From Erythrobacteraceae bacterium WH01K (GTDB lineage Bacteria > Pseudomonadota > Alphaproteobacteria > Sphingomonadales > Sphingomonadaceae), in assembly GCA_027941995.1 (NCBI GenBank), contig CP115966.1, forward strand, positions 682,001-746,000: 64,000 bases of DNA. The letters are read 5' to 3'. Position 1 is the first letter of the stretch, and each line of letters begins with the position of its first letter. Position numbers and translations under genes: made by a program. The notes under the pieces were generated by a model. That model worked only from the letters and a program-made list of their open reading frames with translations, was not told the DNA's origin and did no database searches. Positions 56,633 to 64,000 of the stretch are shown here, piece after piece.

Positions 56633-57160
56633 TCAGAGGGGCTTTGCACCCAGTTCAGGGTTCAGCGTTCCAATATAATTAAGCCATTGCTTGGGCTTGC
56701 GCAGCATTTTCTTCGGGTAGCCGACCTTCAGTCCGGCAATCTTCGCCATTTCCCCGACGAAGTGAATACAGTTGCGCGTGTCCAGATCGTAATACTTGCC
56801 CGGGGCGTTCTTCCACCTGTCCTTCAGCGCCTTCACCTCGCGGTACTGGGCATCGGTCAGGGTCACCGTGAAATGGCGGTTGGTGGACCCGATATACTTC
56901 TCTTCCTCGATCAGGATATCGTGTTCGACCGGGCCGGTCAGGATGGCGGGCGTCGTGCGTTTTGCCGTGAAGCCGTAATTCTCGTTCACCTGCTGGCCCG
57001 TTTCATCCAGCGTGCCTTCCAGCACGATGAAGGTGTGGGGATAGCGCCCGAAAAACACCGATCCGTTGAACGAATGGAAATGCATCTTCACTTCCGCGAA
57101 GGCTGCATTGGACCATGCAAAGGCGAGGAGGGCGAGGAAAAGCTTGGCGTAATGTCGCAT
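56633..57160 (-). CDS. Exported protein resembling a circularly permuted NlpC/P60-type cysteine enzyme
   Basis: A 175-residue protein with a signal peptide ending AAFA (residue about 23). The order [10 protein letters not shown] (His), NYGF, then [16 protein letters not shown] (Cys) recalls the permuted papain-like fold in which the His precedes the nucleophile Cys, as in LRAT-like or DUF4105-like enzymes. Basic C-terminal tail ([10 protein letters not shown]). A role in cell-wall or lipid cleavage would be inference. ATG 57160 is preferred to ATG 57172 because it places the signal peptide correctly. Confidence 0.68.
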   Translation of the reverse strand: MRHYAKLFLALLAFAWSNAAFAEVKMHFHSFNGSVFFGRYPHTFIVLEGTLDETGQQVNENYGFTAKRTTPAILTGPVEHDILIEEEKYIGSTNRHFTVTLTDAQYREVKALKDRWKNAPGKYYDLDTRNCIHFVGEMAKIAGLKVGYPKKMLRKPKQWLNYIGTLNPELGAKPL

Positions 57161-57247
57161 GGCGCGGTCCATAGCGGGTCGCGGCGTTAAGCTGAACTGA
57201 ATTTCCCTCGCATCCCCCCCGCGCCGGCCCCGTCCGGGCGGCAGCGC

Positions 57248-60200
57248 CTACCCGTTCAGCAGGCTCGCATTGCCGCCCGCGGCCGTCGTGTCGATCGTCA
57301 CCACGCGCTCGGTTGCGAAGCGGGCGACGTAATGCGGGCCGCCCGCCTTGGGTCCGGTTCCCGACAGGCCTTCCCCGCCGAATGGCTGGCTTTCGACGAC
57401 CGCGCCGATCTGGTTGCGGTTGACGTAGAAATTGCCGACCCGCGCGCGGCTTTCGACAAAGCGCGCGACGCCTTCGATGCGGCTGTGCAGCCCCAGCGTC
57501 AGGCCGAAGCCTGTGGCATTGATGTCTTCCATCACCTTGCCCAGTTCGCCGCCGCGGAACCGCACGACATGCAGCACCGGGCCGAAATTCTCGCGCTTGA
57601 GGTCGAGGATCGAACCCATCTCGATGATGGTCGGGGCCACGAAACAGCCCGACGACAGGCCGCGCGCCAGCTTGCGCCGCCAGACGGTGCGCCCCGCTTT
57701 CTTGCGGCGCGCGACATGGCGTTCCAGCGCGGCCTTGGCATCGGGGTCGATGACCGGGCCGACATCGGTCGCAAGATCGGCCGGGTCGCCCACTTCCAGC
57801 GCCTCGAACGCGCCGCGGATCATGCCCAGCATCTCGTCATAGACGTCGTCCTGGATGTAGAGGACGCGCAGGGCGGAGCAGCGCTGGCCTGCGCTCTGGA
57901 AGGCGGAGGCGACGACATCGCGCGTCACCTGTTCGGGCAGCGCGCTGGAATCGACGATCATCGCGTTCTGACCGCCGGTCTCTGCGATGAAGGTCGCGAT
58001 GGGACCTTCCCGCGCGGCGAGCGCGCGGTTGATCGCCTGCGCCGTTCCGGTCGACCCGGTGAAGGCAACCCCGGCAATGCGCGGATCGGACGTGATGAGC
58101 TGGCCGACATCGCCTGCCCCGGGCAGCAGCTGGAAAACTTCCTCCGGAATGCCTGCCTCGTGACACAGCCGGGTGGCCAGCGCCGCGATCAGCGGTGTCT
58201 GTTCCGCCGGCTTGGCGATTACGGTATTGCCCGCTGCCAGCGCCGCTGCCGCCGGACCGATGAAGATCGCCAGCGGGAAGTTCCACGGACTGATGGTGGC
58301 AAAGACACCGCGCCCCGCCATGGTGAGGCGGTTTTCCTCGCCCGTCGGGCCGGGCAGGGCCAGCGGTTCTGCAAACAGGCGCCGCGCCTCTGATGCGTAA
58401 TAGCGCAGGAAATCGACGGCCTCGCGCACCTCCAGCACGCCGTCGAGCAGGGACTTGCCCGCCTCGCGGCGGCACAGGCTGAGCAATTCGTCGCTATGGT
58501 CCTCGAACGCGTCGGCTGCCGCTTCCAGCAGCAGTGCGCGCCGTTCCCCGCCCAGCGCGTTCCATCCCGGCTGGACCAGCAGAGCGCGGTCGACCGCAGC
58601 CTGTACCTCGGCTTCAGTCGAATCGCGGCGCGTGCCGACTTCCTGGTTCAGGTCCTGCGGCGCGTTGATCGGTGCGCTTTCGCCCTCTTCGGGCAGGGTG
58701 AAAGTGGGCGAGGCGTTCCAGTGCCGGTCCGCCAGGGCGTCCAGCCGTTCCATCAACGGTTCGCGCACCAGCGGATCGGCAAGATCGATGCCTGCACTGT
58801 TGACGCGTCCGGGGAAGATGTCCGCCGGCAGCGGGATGGCCGGATTGCGCTTCGGCTCCAGCGCGGCGAGTTCCGCCACCGGGTCGCCCGCCAGTTCTTC
58901 CGCCGGCACGTCGGCATCGGCCATGCGGTTGACGAAGCTGGAATTGGCGCCGTTCTCCAGCAAGCGCCGCACGAGATAGGCGAGCAGGTCCTTGTGACTG
59001 CCCACGGGCGCATAGATGCGGACGGGGGTGCGTTCATTGCCCTCCGCCTTGCCCAGGGCACCGTACAATTCCTCGCCCATGCCGTGCAGGCGCTGGAATT
59101 CGAAATCGATACCCTTGTCGCGGGCCATCGTGCGGATGGCGGCAATGGTATAGGCATTGTGCGTGGCGAAAGCGGGATAGATCGCATCGCCGCCCTCGAT
59201 CAGGATCTTCGCGCAGGCGAGATAGCTGACATCGGTCGCCACCTTGCGGGTGAAGACGGGATAATCGTCATACCCGCCGACCTGGCTGAGCTTGATCTCG
59301 GTATCCCAGTAGGCGCCCTTTACCAGCCGCACCATCAGGCGGCGGTCATGCCGGCGGGCCAGGCGGACGACCCAGTCGCACAGCGGGGCCGCGCGTTTCT
59401 GGTAGGCCTGGATGGCAAGACCGAACCCTTCCCATTGACCGCCATCGTCGAGGCGGAACAGGCTGTCGTCGCTCGCCAGTTCCTCGATGATGTCGAGCGA
59501 GAGTTCCAGCCGCTCGGCCTCCTCCGCATCGATGGTGAAGTGGATGTTGGCCGCCCGCGCCTTCTCCGCCAGGCCGCGAACCATCGGGACCAGTTCCGCC
59601 CGCGCCTTGTCCGCATGGAGGAAATCGTATTTCGGATGCAGCGCCGACAGCTTTACCGAAATGCCCGGGCTGGCGCCGACACCCGCGCCGCCTTCGCGCG
59701 CAAGGCGTTCGATCGCGCGTTCATAGGCCAGGCGGTACCGCTCCGCATCGGGGTAGGTCATCGCCGCTTCGCCCAGCATGTCGAAACTGTGGGTCAGGCC
59801 CTTTGCCCGCTCCGGCTTCGCCCGGCCCAGGGCTTCCTCGATCGAGCGGCCATAAACGAACTGGCCGCCCATGATGCGCATCGCCTGAAGCGTCGCCTTG
59901 CGGATCACGGGTTCGCCCACACGGCCGATCGTGCGGCGCAGTGTCGCGCCCATGCCGCGCTGGGCTTCTTCCGGTTTTTCCAGCACTTCGCCGGTCAGCA
60001 TCAGCGAGAAAGTCGCTGCGTTGACGAAGGTGGAGGAGCTTTCGCCCAGATGTTCGGACCAGTCGATATCGCCCAGCTTGTCGCGAATCAGCGCATCCGC
60101 CGTGTCATGGTCGGGAACACGCAGAAGCGCCTCTGCCAGGCACATCAGCACGATGCCTTCTTCCGTGTCGAGGCCGAACTGGTGAAGGAATGCGTCGAGC

Positions 60201-60385
60201 CCGCTGGCCTTGCGCGCACGGGCATCGCGGACCAGCTGCGCGGCAAAGGCGCCGGCCGTTTCATGCTGTTCGCTGGCGGACCGGGCCTGCGCCATGCGCT
60301 GCGCCACGCAGGCGCCTTCTTCCATCCGGTAGGCTGCGCGAAGCTTCGCGCGATCGAGGGGGGCTAGTCGCGACATAACGTTCAT
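57248..60385 (-). CDS. putA: Bifunctional proline dehydrogenase / L-glutamate-gamma-semialdehyde dehydrogenase
   Basis: Oxidises proline to glutamate in two coupled steps. The 1045-residue protein has an arm domain, a proline dehydrogenase TIM barrel (GISVKLSALHPKY, MVRLVKGAYWDTEIK, FATHNAYTIAAI, FEFQRLHGMGEELY), then an aldehyde dehydrogenase domain (ISPWNFPLAIFIGPAAAALAAGN, FTGSTGTAQ, AETGGQNAMIVDSSA, AGQRCSALRVLYI with catalytic Cys). No N-terminal ribbon-helix-helix DNA-binding domain, so it cannot be a PutA autorepressor. ATG 60385 or 60376. Divergent from the SDR gene. Confidence 0.96.
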   Translation of the reverse strand: MNVMSRLAPLDRAKLRAAYRMEEGACVAQRMAQARSASEQHETAGAFAAQLVRDARARKASGLDAFLHQFGLDTEEGIVLMCLAEALLRVPDHDTADALIRDKLGDIDWSEHLGESSSTFVNAATFSLMLTGEVLEKPEEAQRGMGATLRRTIGRVGEPVIRKATLQAMRIMGGQFVYGRSIEEALGRAKPERAKGLTHSFDMLGEAAMTYPDAERYRLAYERAIERLAREGGAGVGASPGISVKLSALHPKYDFLHADKARAELVPMVRGLAEKARAANIHFTIDAEEAERLELSLDIIEELASDDSLFRLDDGGQWEGFGLAIQAYQKRAAPLCDWVVRLARRHDRRLMVRLVKGAYWDTEIKLSQVGGYDDYPVFTRKVATDVSYLACAKILIEGGDAIYPAFATHNAYTIAAIRTMARDKGIDFEFQRLHGMGEELYGALGKAEGNERTPVRIYAPVGSHKDLLAYLVRRLLENGANSSFVNRMADADVPAEELAGDPVAELAALEPKRNPAIPLPADIFPGRVNSAGIDLADPLVREPLMERLDALADRHWNASPTFTLPEEGESAPINAPQDLNQEVGTRRDSTEAEVQAAVDRALLVQPGWNALGGERRALLLEAAADAFEDHSDELLSLCRREAGKSLLDGVLEVREAVDFLRYYASEARRLFAEPLALPGPTGEENRLTMAGRGVFATISPWNFPLAIFIGPAAAALAAGNTVIAKPAEQTPLIAALATRLCHEAGIPEEVFQLLPGAGDVGQLITSDPRIAGVAFTGSTGTAQAINRALAAREGPIATFIAETGGQNAMIVDSSALPEQVTRDVVASAFQSAGQRCSALRVLYIQDDVYDEMLGMIRGAFEALEVGDPADLATDVGPVIDPDAKAALERHVARRKKAGRTVWRRKLARGLSSGCFVAPTIIEMGSILDLKRENFGPVLHVVRFRGGELGKVMEDINATGFGLTLGLHSRIEGVARFVESRARVGNFYVNRNQIGAVVESQPFGGEGLSGTGPKAGGPHYVARFATERVVTIDTTAAGGNASLLNG

Positions 60386-60508
60386 GGCTTCGCAAGTGGA
60401 CCCGCAGACGAGTCTTATCAAGGATAGTGGACTCGCTTCGTCCCTGCGGGCACTCACCGGTGGCAACGAACCCCCCGGGGGAAACCCGGGGTCACGGCAG
60501 GGGAGACG

Positions 60509-61411
60509 ATGATGGACACGAGCAGACTGATGTTCCGCGACGGGCTGATGGACGGGATGCGCATCCTCGTCACCGGCGGCGGGACGGGCCTCGGCCTCGA
60601 GATGACCGAGGCGTTTCTCAAGCTGGGCGCGGCCGTGCACATTTGCGGGCGGCGGCAGGGGAAGGTCCAGGAGGCGGCAGAGACCCTGATGGCCCGGCAC
60701 GGCGGCAAGGTCGTGGCCCATGGCTGCGACATCCGCGACCCGCAGGCGATCGCGGACATGGTGGATGAAATCTGGGACGAAGGCGGCGCGCTGACCGGGG
60801 TCGTGAACAACGCGGCCGGAAATTTCGTCAGCCGGACCGAAGACCTCTCCATCAACGGCTTCAACGCGATCTCCGATATCGTCTTTCGCGGGACGTTCTA
60901 CGTCACCCATGAAATCGGCAAACGCCTGATTGCGGAGGGGCGCAGCGCCAGCTTCCTGTCGATCCTGACCACCTGGATATGGAACGGCGGCCTGTTCACC
61001 GTTCCCTCCGCCATGAGCAAGAGCGCCATCAACACGATGACGCAGAGCCTTGCGACCGAATGGGGCCGCTATGGCCTGCGCTTCAATGCCATCGCCCCGG
61101 GCCTGTTCCCGACCGAGGGGATGAGCGCGCGCCTTTCCCCCGGTGGCAAGCAGGACGAGCGCAGCGAACGGCACAATCCGATGGGTCGGCACGGCGAAAT
61201 GCATGAACTGGCCAATCTTGCCGTGTTCCTGATGGGGCCGGGCGCCGAGTGGGTGAATGGCCAGACCATCGCGATCGACGGTGCGGGCTATCAGGCCAAT
61301 GGCGGAAACTTCTACCAGGCGCTCTCGCCCCTGGGCGACGAGGACTGGGAGAAGATGCGCGCGTTGATCAAGGGGACGAACGAACGGGACAAGGCGGAGC
61401 GAACGACGTAA
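60509..61411 (+). CDS. SDR-family oxidoreductase, 2,4-dienoyl-CoA reductase-like
   Basis: A 300-residue short-chain dehydrogenase: NADP motif VTGGGTGLGLE near residues 20-30, then NNAAGNFVSRTEDLSING, and active-site region ILTTWIWNGGLFTVPSAMSKSAI. The usual YxxxK is replaced by SxxxK (Ser-Ala-Met-Ser-Lys), as in mammalian 2,4-dienoyl-CoA reductase, and the GNF motif agrees. FNAIAPGLFPTEGMSARL follows. Inferred role: degradation of unsaturated fatty acids. ATG 60509 (or 60512) follows AGGGGAGACG. Divergent from putA. Confidence 0.85.
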   Translation: MMDTSRLMFRDGLMDGMRILVTGGGTGLGLEMTEAFLKLGAAVHICGRRQGKVQEAAETLMARHGGKVVAHGCDIRDPQAIADMVDEIWDEGGALTGVVNNAAGNFVSRTEDLSINGFNAISDIVFRGTFYVTHEIGKRLIAEGRSASFLSILTTWIWNGGLFTVPSAMSKSAINTMTQSLATEWGRYGLRFNAIAPGLFPTEGMSARLSPGGKQDERSERHNPMGRHGEMHELANLAVFLMGPGAEWVNGQTIAIDGAGYQANGGNFYQALSPLGDEDWEKMRALIKGTNERDKAERTT

Positions 61412-61413
61412 CG

Positions 61414-62229
61414 CTACGCGTCCAAGGCGGCGCGTGTCCGCGGACCGACCAGCCCGTCCGCTGCCAGTCCCCGGCCACGCTGGAAAGCGCGCACCGCCGC
61501 GGCAGTGATCGGTCCGAACAGCCCATCGACTGCGACATCCAGCCTCGCCTGCAGGCGCATGACCGCCGATCCGCGCGAACCCTCCCGCAGCAGCGCATGG
61601 TCCGAATGCCGCCGCCAGGCTGCCGCGAGGCGTTCGTCGTAGCGATGCCCGCGGAAAGCCGGGCCGTTATAGCCGCGCGCAAACCGTGCCCAGTCGTGTT
61701 CGCGCAAGGCCGCGTCCAGACCCTCAGCTTGCAGGAACGCCGTGAAGGCGAGCAGGTGCGCGTCCTCCCCCTCCATCATGGCGGCGATGAAGGCGTCCAC
61801 ATCGGCAAAGCCGCATGCGGCGAAATTGTCGCCCATGATCTGGAACGCGCCCCAGCTTGCGGAACGAAGCGCGGCCTCCCTGTCCAGCGCGATGGCGCGT
61901 TCGAGGCGGCGATATTGTGCCGCGCTCCGCCCGTAACCGCCCCAGCGCCGGTGGCTGATGTCGGGCGCCCGCTCGTCGAAGCGGCCCCCGGTCAGGCGGT
62001 GGAAATAATGTCGCTCGAACAGGATGCGGGGTCGCCGGGCGGCGTCGAACCCGCCTCTGCTCTCGATCTCGATTACGGCATGGATCGCCGCAGTATCGCA
62101 GCCGATGGAGCGGGCTGCATCGGCGATGGCGTCCGGCGTCATCGGCCGGGCCGTGCCTGCGAACTGGTCGGCGCTGACGGGGCAGGGCTGGGTGGTCGCG
62201 CCAGGCTGCGTGGACTGCATGGGCTGCAT
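61414..62229 (-). CDS. N-acetylmuramidase-domain protein with C-terminal peptidoglycan-binding domain
   Basis: A 271-residue cell-wall hydrolase: the muramidase domain (about 30-200) has AIHAVIEIESRGGF with the probable catalytic Glu, RPRILFERHYFHRLTG, and SASWGAFQIMGDNF; the C-terminal 65 residues are a PG_binding_1 repeat (GSRGSAVMRLQARLDV, DGLFGPITAAAVRAFQ). No signal peptide is visible, the layout of phage or gene-transfer-agent endolysins. ATG 62229 (or 62220) has no good ribosome site. Convergent with the SDR gene. Confidence 0.85.
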   Translation of the reverse strand: MQPMQSTQPGATTQPCPVSADQFAGTARPMTPDAIADAARSIGCDTAAIHAVIEIESRGGFDAARRPRILFERHYFHRLTGGRFDERAPDISHRRWGGYGRSAAQYRRLERAIALDREAALRSASWGAFQIMGDNFAACGFADVDAFIAAMMEGEDAHLLAFTAFLQAEGLDAALREHDWARFARGYNGPAFRGHRYDERLAAAWRRHSDHALLREGSRGSAVMRLQARLDVAVDGLFGPITAAAVRAFQRGRGLAADGLVGPRTRAALDA

Positions 62230-62419
62230 GATGTGGGGGGGTCTCCGGCGGGCTGGATGTCGAACCGCAAGGCCGTTTGCATGGGCATCACGGGCGAATC
62301 CAACACACCGGACCCGCAGCCGGATGTGGCATCGCAAGTCCCTGTAGGAAAATGATCTTTTGAAGGATTTGCGTACTGTTCTGCGGTTGCGCCCCGCCAT
62401 GGATATTCGCAAGCCCGGT

Positions 62420-63190
62420 TTAGTCGCGGTTCCCGTCCAGATGGGTTTTCACATCTCGGCCCAGCCTTTTCGACGCGAGGAGGAACCGCGTGTTATCGAT
62501 GAAGCGCGGCAGCAACCGTTTTGGCTCGCGCGCAAGGCGATAGGCCCATTCCACCTTGGCCCGGCGCATCCATCCGGGCGCCCTTTGGATCTCGCCGCTC
62601 ATGAAATCGATGATGGCACCGCCATTGACCACGACCATCCCGGTCCGAGTGAATGCAGGGTCTTGCAGCAACCTCTCTGCCAGCAGTTCCTGTTTCGGCA
62701 TGCCCATGCCCAGAATCACGAGAGAGGGGCGCTCTTCCGCCAGCAGCCGGACGTAATGGTCTTCGTCCTTGAACCCATCGCACTGTACGATTTCGCCGAA
62801 GCCTGCCTGCTCCAGCCTCCGGCTCGTGGCGGCAACGCGTCCGGCAGTCGTGCCGAGCAAGGCCAGTTTTCGTTCGCGAGGCGTGGCAGCGATCAATCTG
62901 GGAATGAAGTCGGTTCCGTTCACGTTGAGTCCCGGTTCGCGACCTGCTTTTCGCATCAGTATCTCGACCCCGATACCGTCCCTGTAGACCCGGTGAGACA
63001 ACATGATTGCATCGAAAAAACGGGCATCCTCGCGTGCCTTGATGATCGTGTTGACATTGACGAACGAGATAACGCGCAAATGCTGGTCGGGGCGGACCAG
63101 GTCGCGTATCTCCTTCTGCACGGCATTGTCGTCGAGGCAGATCGTCTGCTTCGCGACCAGCTTTGCTGCGACGGGTGCGGCTTCCCTCAC
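62420..63190 (-). CDS. WecG/TagA/CpsF family glycosyltransferase
   Basis: A 256-residue cytoplasmic glycosyltransferase that uses UDP-ManNAc-type donors on polyprenyl-linked sugars. Landmarks: VISFVNVNTIIKAREDARF, HRVYRDGIGVEILMRKAG, NGTDFIPRLI, LLGTTAGRV, ILGMGMPKQELLAERLL and RRAKVEWAYRLAREPKRL. It begins with GTG 63190 (CAGGAG upstream) overlapping the stop of the upstream GT2 gene by GTGA. Part of an exopolysaccharide/O-antigen locus extending past the right edge. Confidence 0.92.
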   Translation of the reverse strand: MREAAPVAAKLVAKQTICLDDNAVQKEIRDLVRPDQHLRVISFVNVNTIIKAREDARFFDAIMLSHRVYRDGIGVEILMRKAGREPGLNVNGTDFIPRLIAATPRERKLALLGTTAGRVAATSRRLEQAGFGEIVQCDGFKDEDHYVRLLAEERPSLVILGMGMPKQELLAERLLQDPAFTRTGMVVVNGGAIIDFMSGEIQRAPGWMRRAKVEWAYRLAREPKRLLPRFIDNTRFLLASKRLGRDVKTHLDGNRD

Positions 63191-64000
63191 GACCGGCTCC
63201 TGATCAATGCGGCGAATACATGACGACCATAGACGTAGAAAGGTAGAAGCGCGTACATTGCCATGCGTTCGGGAAAGAATTGGACATTCTTCCCGATGAA
63301 GTACTTGAGAGATCGATACTTCAATCGCGCGACGGTGAAATTGAACGCTTTGGAAGCATTCCAGCCAAGCTTGTGAACGACCGGGGGGCCATCGACGATG
63401 GTCACGCGAAATCCGCGCCTATGTGCTTCGAGGCACAAATCTTCGTCCTCTCCATACAGGAATATGGCCGGATCGAATCCGCCGCTGGCGTCGCGGAACG
63501 GACGGGAGATCCCGAGGGCGGCCCCCGCGACCCAACTTGCATCGCGGACGCGAAGGTCGTCCGCCCGGACGGGTCGGGCTGCTTCGGCCAGCGGAAGGGG
63601 GGAGACCCCATGAGTCCGGGCGAAGGTCTTGGTCAACGGCAGTCGCAGCATGAGCGATTTGAACAGCGGGCTGCGAATCATCCGGTTGGCGAGGCGGCGG
63701 GCGCCGAGAATAAAGAGAAACCATCGAAACGCCGAGGATCGTTCGAACGCGGCGGTCTGCGGCGAACCGTCAGGGAAGACGAGGGGCAGGCCGACAACAC
63801 CGATGTCTTCGTTCCGCAAAATCAGTTCATGGGCGGGACCGATACTGTCCGCGATCAGCCAGGCATCGGCATTGAGGAGCCAGTACGTGCGTGCCTCGAT
63901 CCCTCGCAGGACAACATTATTGGCGTTGCCGAAACCCAGATTTTCATCGTTCAGATGAATTTGCAGCCACGCGAATTCCTGCGCCAGTTGCGCCAGGATG
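63187..64000 (-). CDS. Glycosyltransferase family 2, C-terminal part (truncated by window edge)
   Basis: GT-A-fold glycosyltransferase missing its N-terminus. Visible: NLGFGNANNVVLRG and a NADAW block at the far right (the latter is the DXD-like region with Asp), VVGLPLVFPDGSPQ, WVAGAALGISR, FDPAIFLYGEDEDLCLEAHRRG with the ED motif, and VVHKLGWNASKAF. About 271 codons lie in the window. Related to rhamnosyl-transferase-type GT2 proteins. Stop overlaps the WecG gene start. Substrate unknown. Confidence 0.9.
   Translation of the reverse strand, partial: ILAQLAQEFAWLQIHLNDENLGFGNANNVVLRGIEARTYWLLNADAWLIADSIGPAHELILRNEDIGVVGLPLVFPDGSPQTAAFERSSAFRWFLFILGARRLANRMIRSPLFKSLMLRLPLTKTFARTHGVSPLPLAEAARPVRADDLRVRDASWVAGAALGISRPFRDASGGFDPAIFLYGEDEDLCLEAHRRGFRVTIVDGPPVVHKLGWNASKAFNFTVARLKYRSLKYFIGKNVQFFPERMAMYALLPFYVYGRHVFAALIRSRS

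Overview
The window is a GC-rich (roughly 65% by eye), gene-dense chromosomal segment of an alphaproteobacterium. Gene content and protein style (GlnD, MidA/NDUFAF7-like methyltransferase, DUF2171, zf-CHCC protein, HWE-family kinase, liu-type leucine catabolism genes) point to Sphingomonadales, most likely Erythrobacteraceae. That placement is inference from recognised families, not from a marker-gene comparison. Most of the window is core housekeeping DNA with short intergenic gaps and many 4-bp start/stop overlaps.

Layout. 1-5.4 kb: glnD (cut by the left edge), an acyl-CoA ligase, lgt, a MidA-type methyltransferase and a secreted DUF2147 protein. 5.4-9.3 kb (minus): a tightly overlapping operon of an HWE sensor kinase, an ABC ATPase and a fused permease/substrate-binding protein of the osmoprotectant type. 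9.5-12.7 kb: leucine catabolism operon ivd / GFA protein / mccB. 12.7-16.2 kb: membrane-anchored hypothetical, acyltransferase, a DUF1295 gene with an apparent 1-bp frameshift, a lipoprotein, a strong terminator and a TetR-type regulator. 16.2-21.8 kb (minus): flavoprotein, AI-2E/PerM permease, M50-like membrane protease, gyrB. 21.9-29 kb: ZIP-like transporter, acyl-CoA synthetase, a 0.6-kb gene-free tract with three hairpins, guaA, an AT-richer DUF7662 gene, two endonuclease III relatives around a glyoxalase. 29-34.7 kb: small secreted and zinc-binding proteins, a DUF4402 protein, an ABC ATPase, nadB and an alpha/beta hydrolase. 35.3-42.6 kb: nrdA and nrdB separated by about 3 kb holding unrelated genes, with two base-composition outliers (37555 and 41530). 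42.6-44 kb: a DUF559 nuclease gene between inverted copies of a GC-rich palindrome. 44.2-51.1 kb: SNase-like nuclease, argB, yggT, folD, MarC, LON-domain protein, thioredoxin/TPR protein. 51.3 kb: tRNA-Gly(GCC). 51.6-53.9 kb: a zinc-type TonB-dependent receptor with a His/Asp/Glu-rich loop and a Zur-like operator. 53.9-61.4 kb: DoxX, saccharopine-dehydrogenase-like protein, a degraded thioesterase gene, dcd, a secreted cysteine-enzyme-like protein, putA and a dienoyl-CoA-reductase-like SDR. 61.4-64 kb: a phage-type muramidase and the edge of a polysaccharide glycosyltransferase cluster running off the right end.

The best candidates for something undescribed are: the three-hairpin region before guaA (on the minus strand it has a plausible promoter directly followed by hairpins with C/U-rich, anti-Shine-Dalgarno-like loops); the 37.4-37.9 kb island, where a 12-bp perfect inverted repeat abuts the start codon of an unknown gene next to an orphan minus-strand terminator; the low-GC membrane protein translationally adjacent to nrdB; and the palindrome-flanked DUF559 cassette. 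No CRISPR array, integrase, transposase, complete prophage or recognised defence operon is visible.
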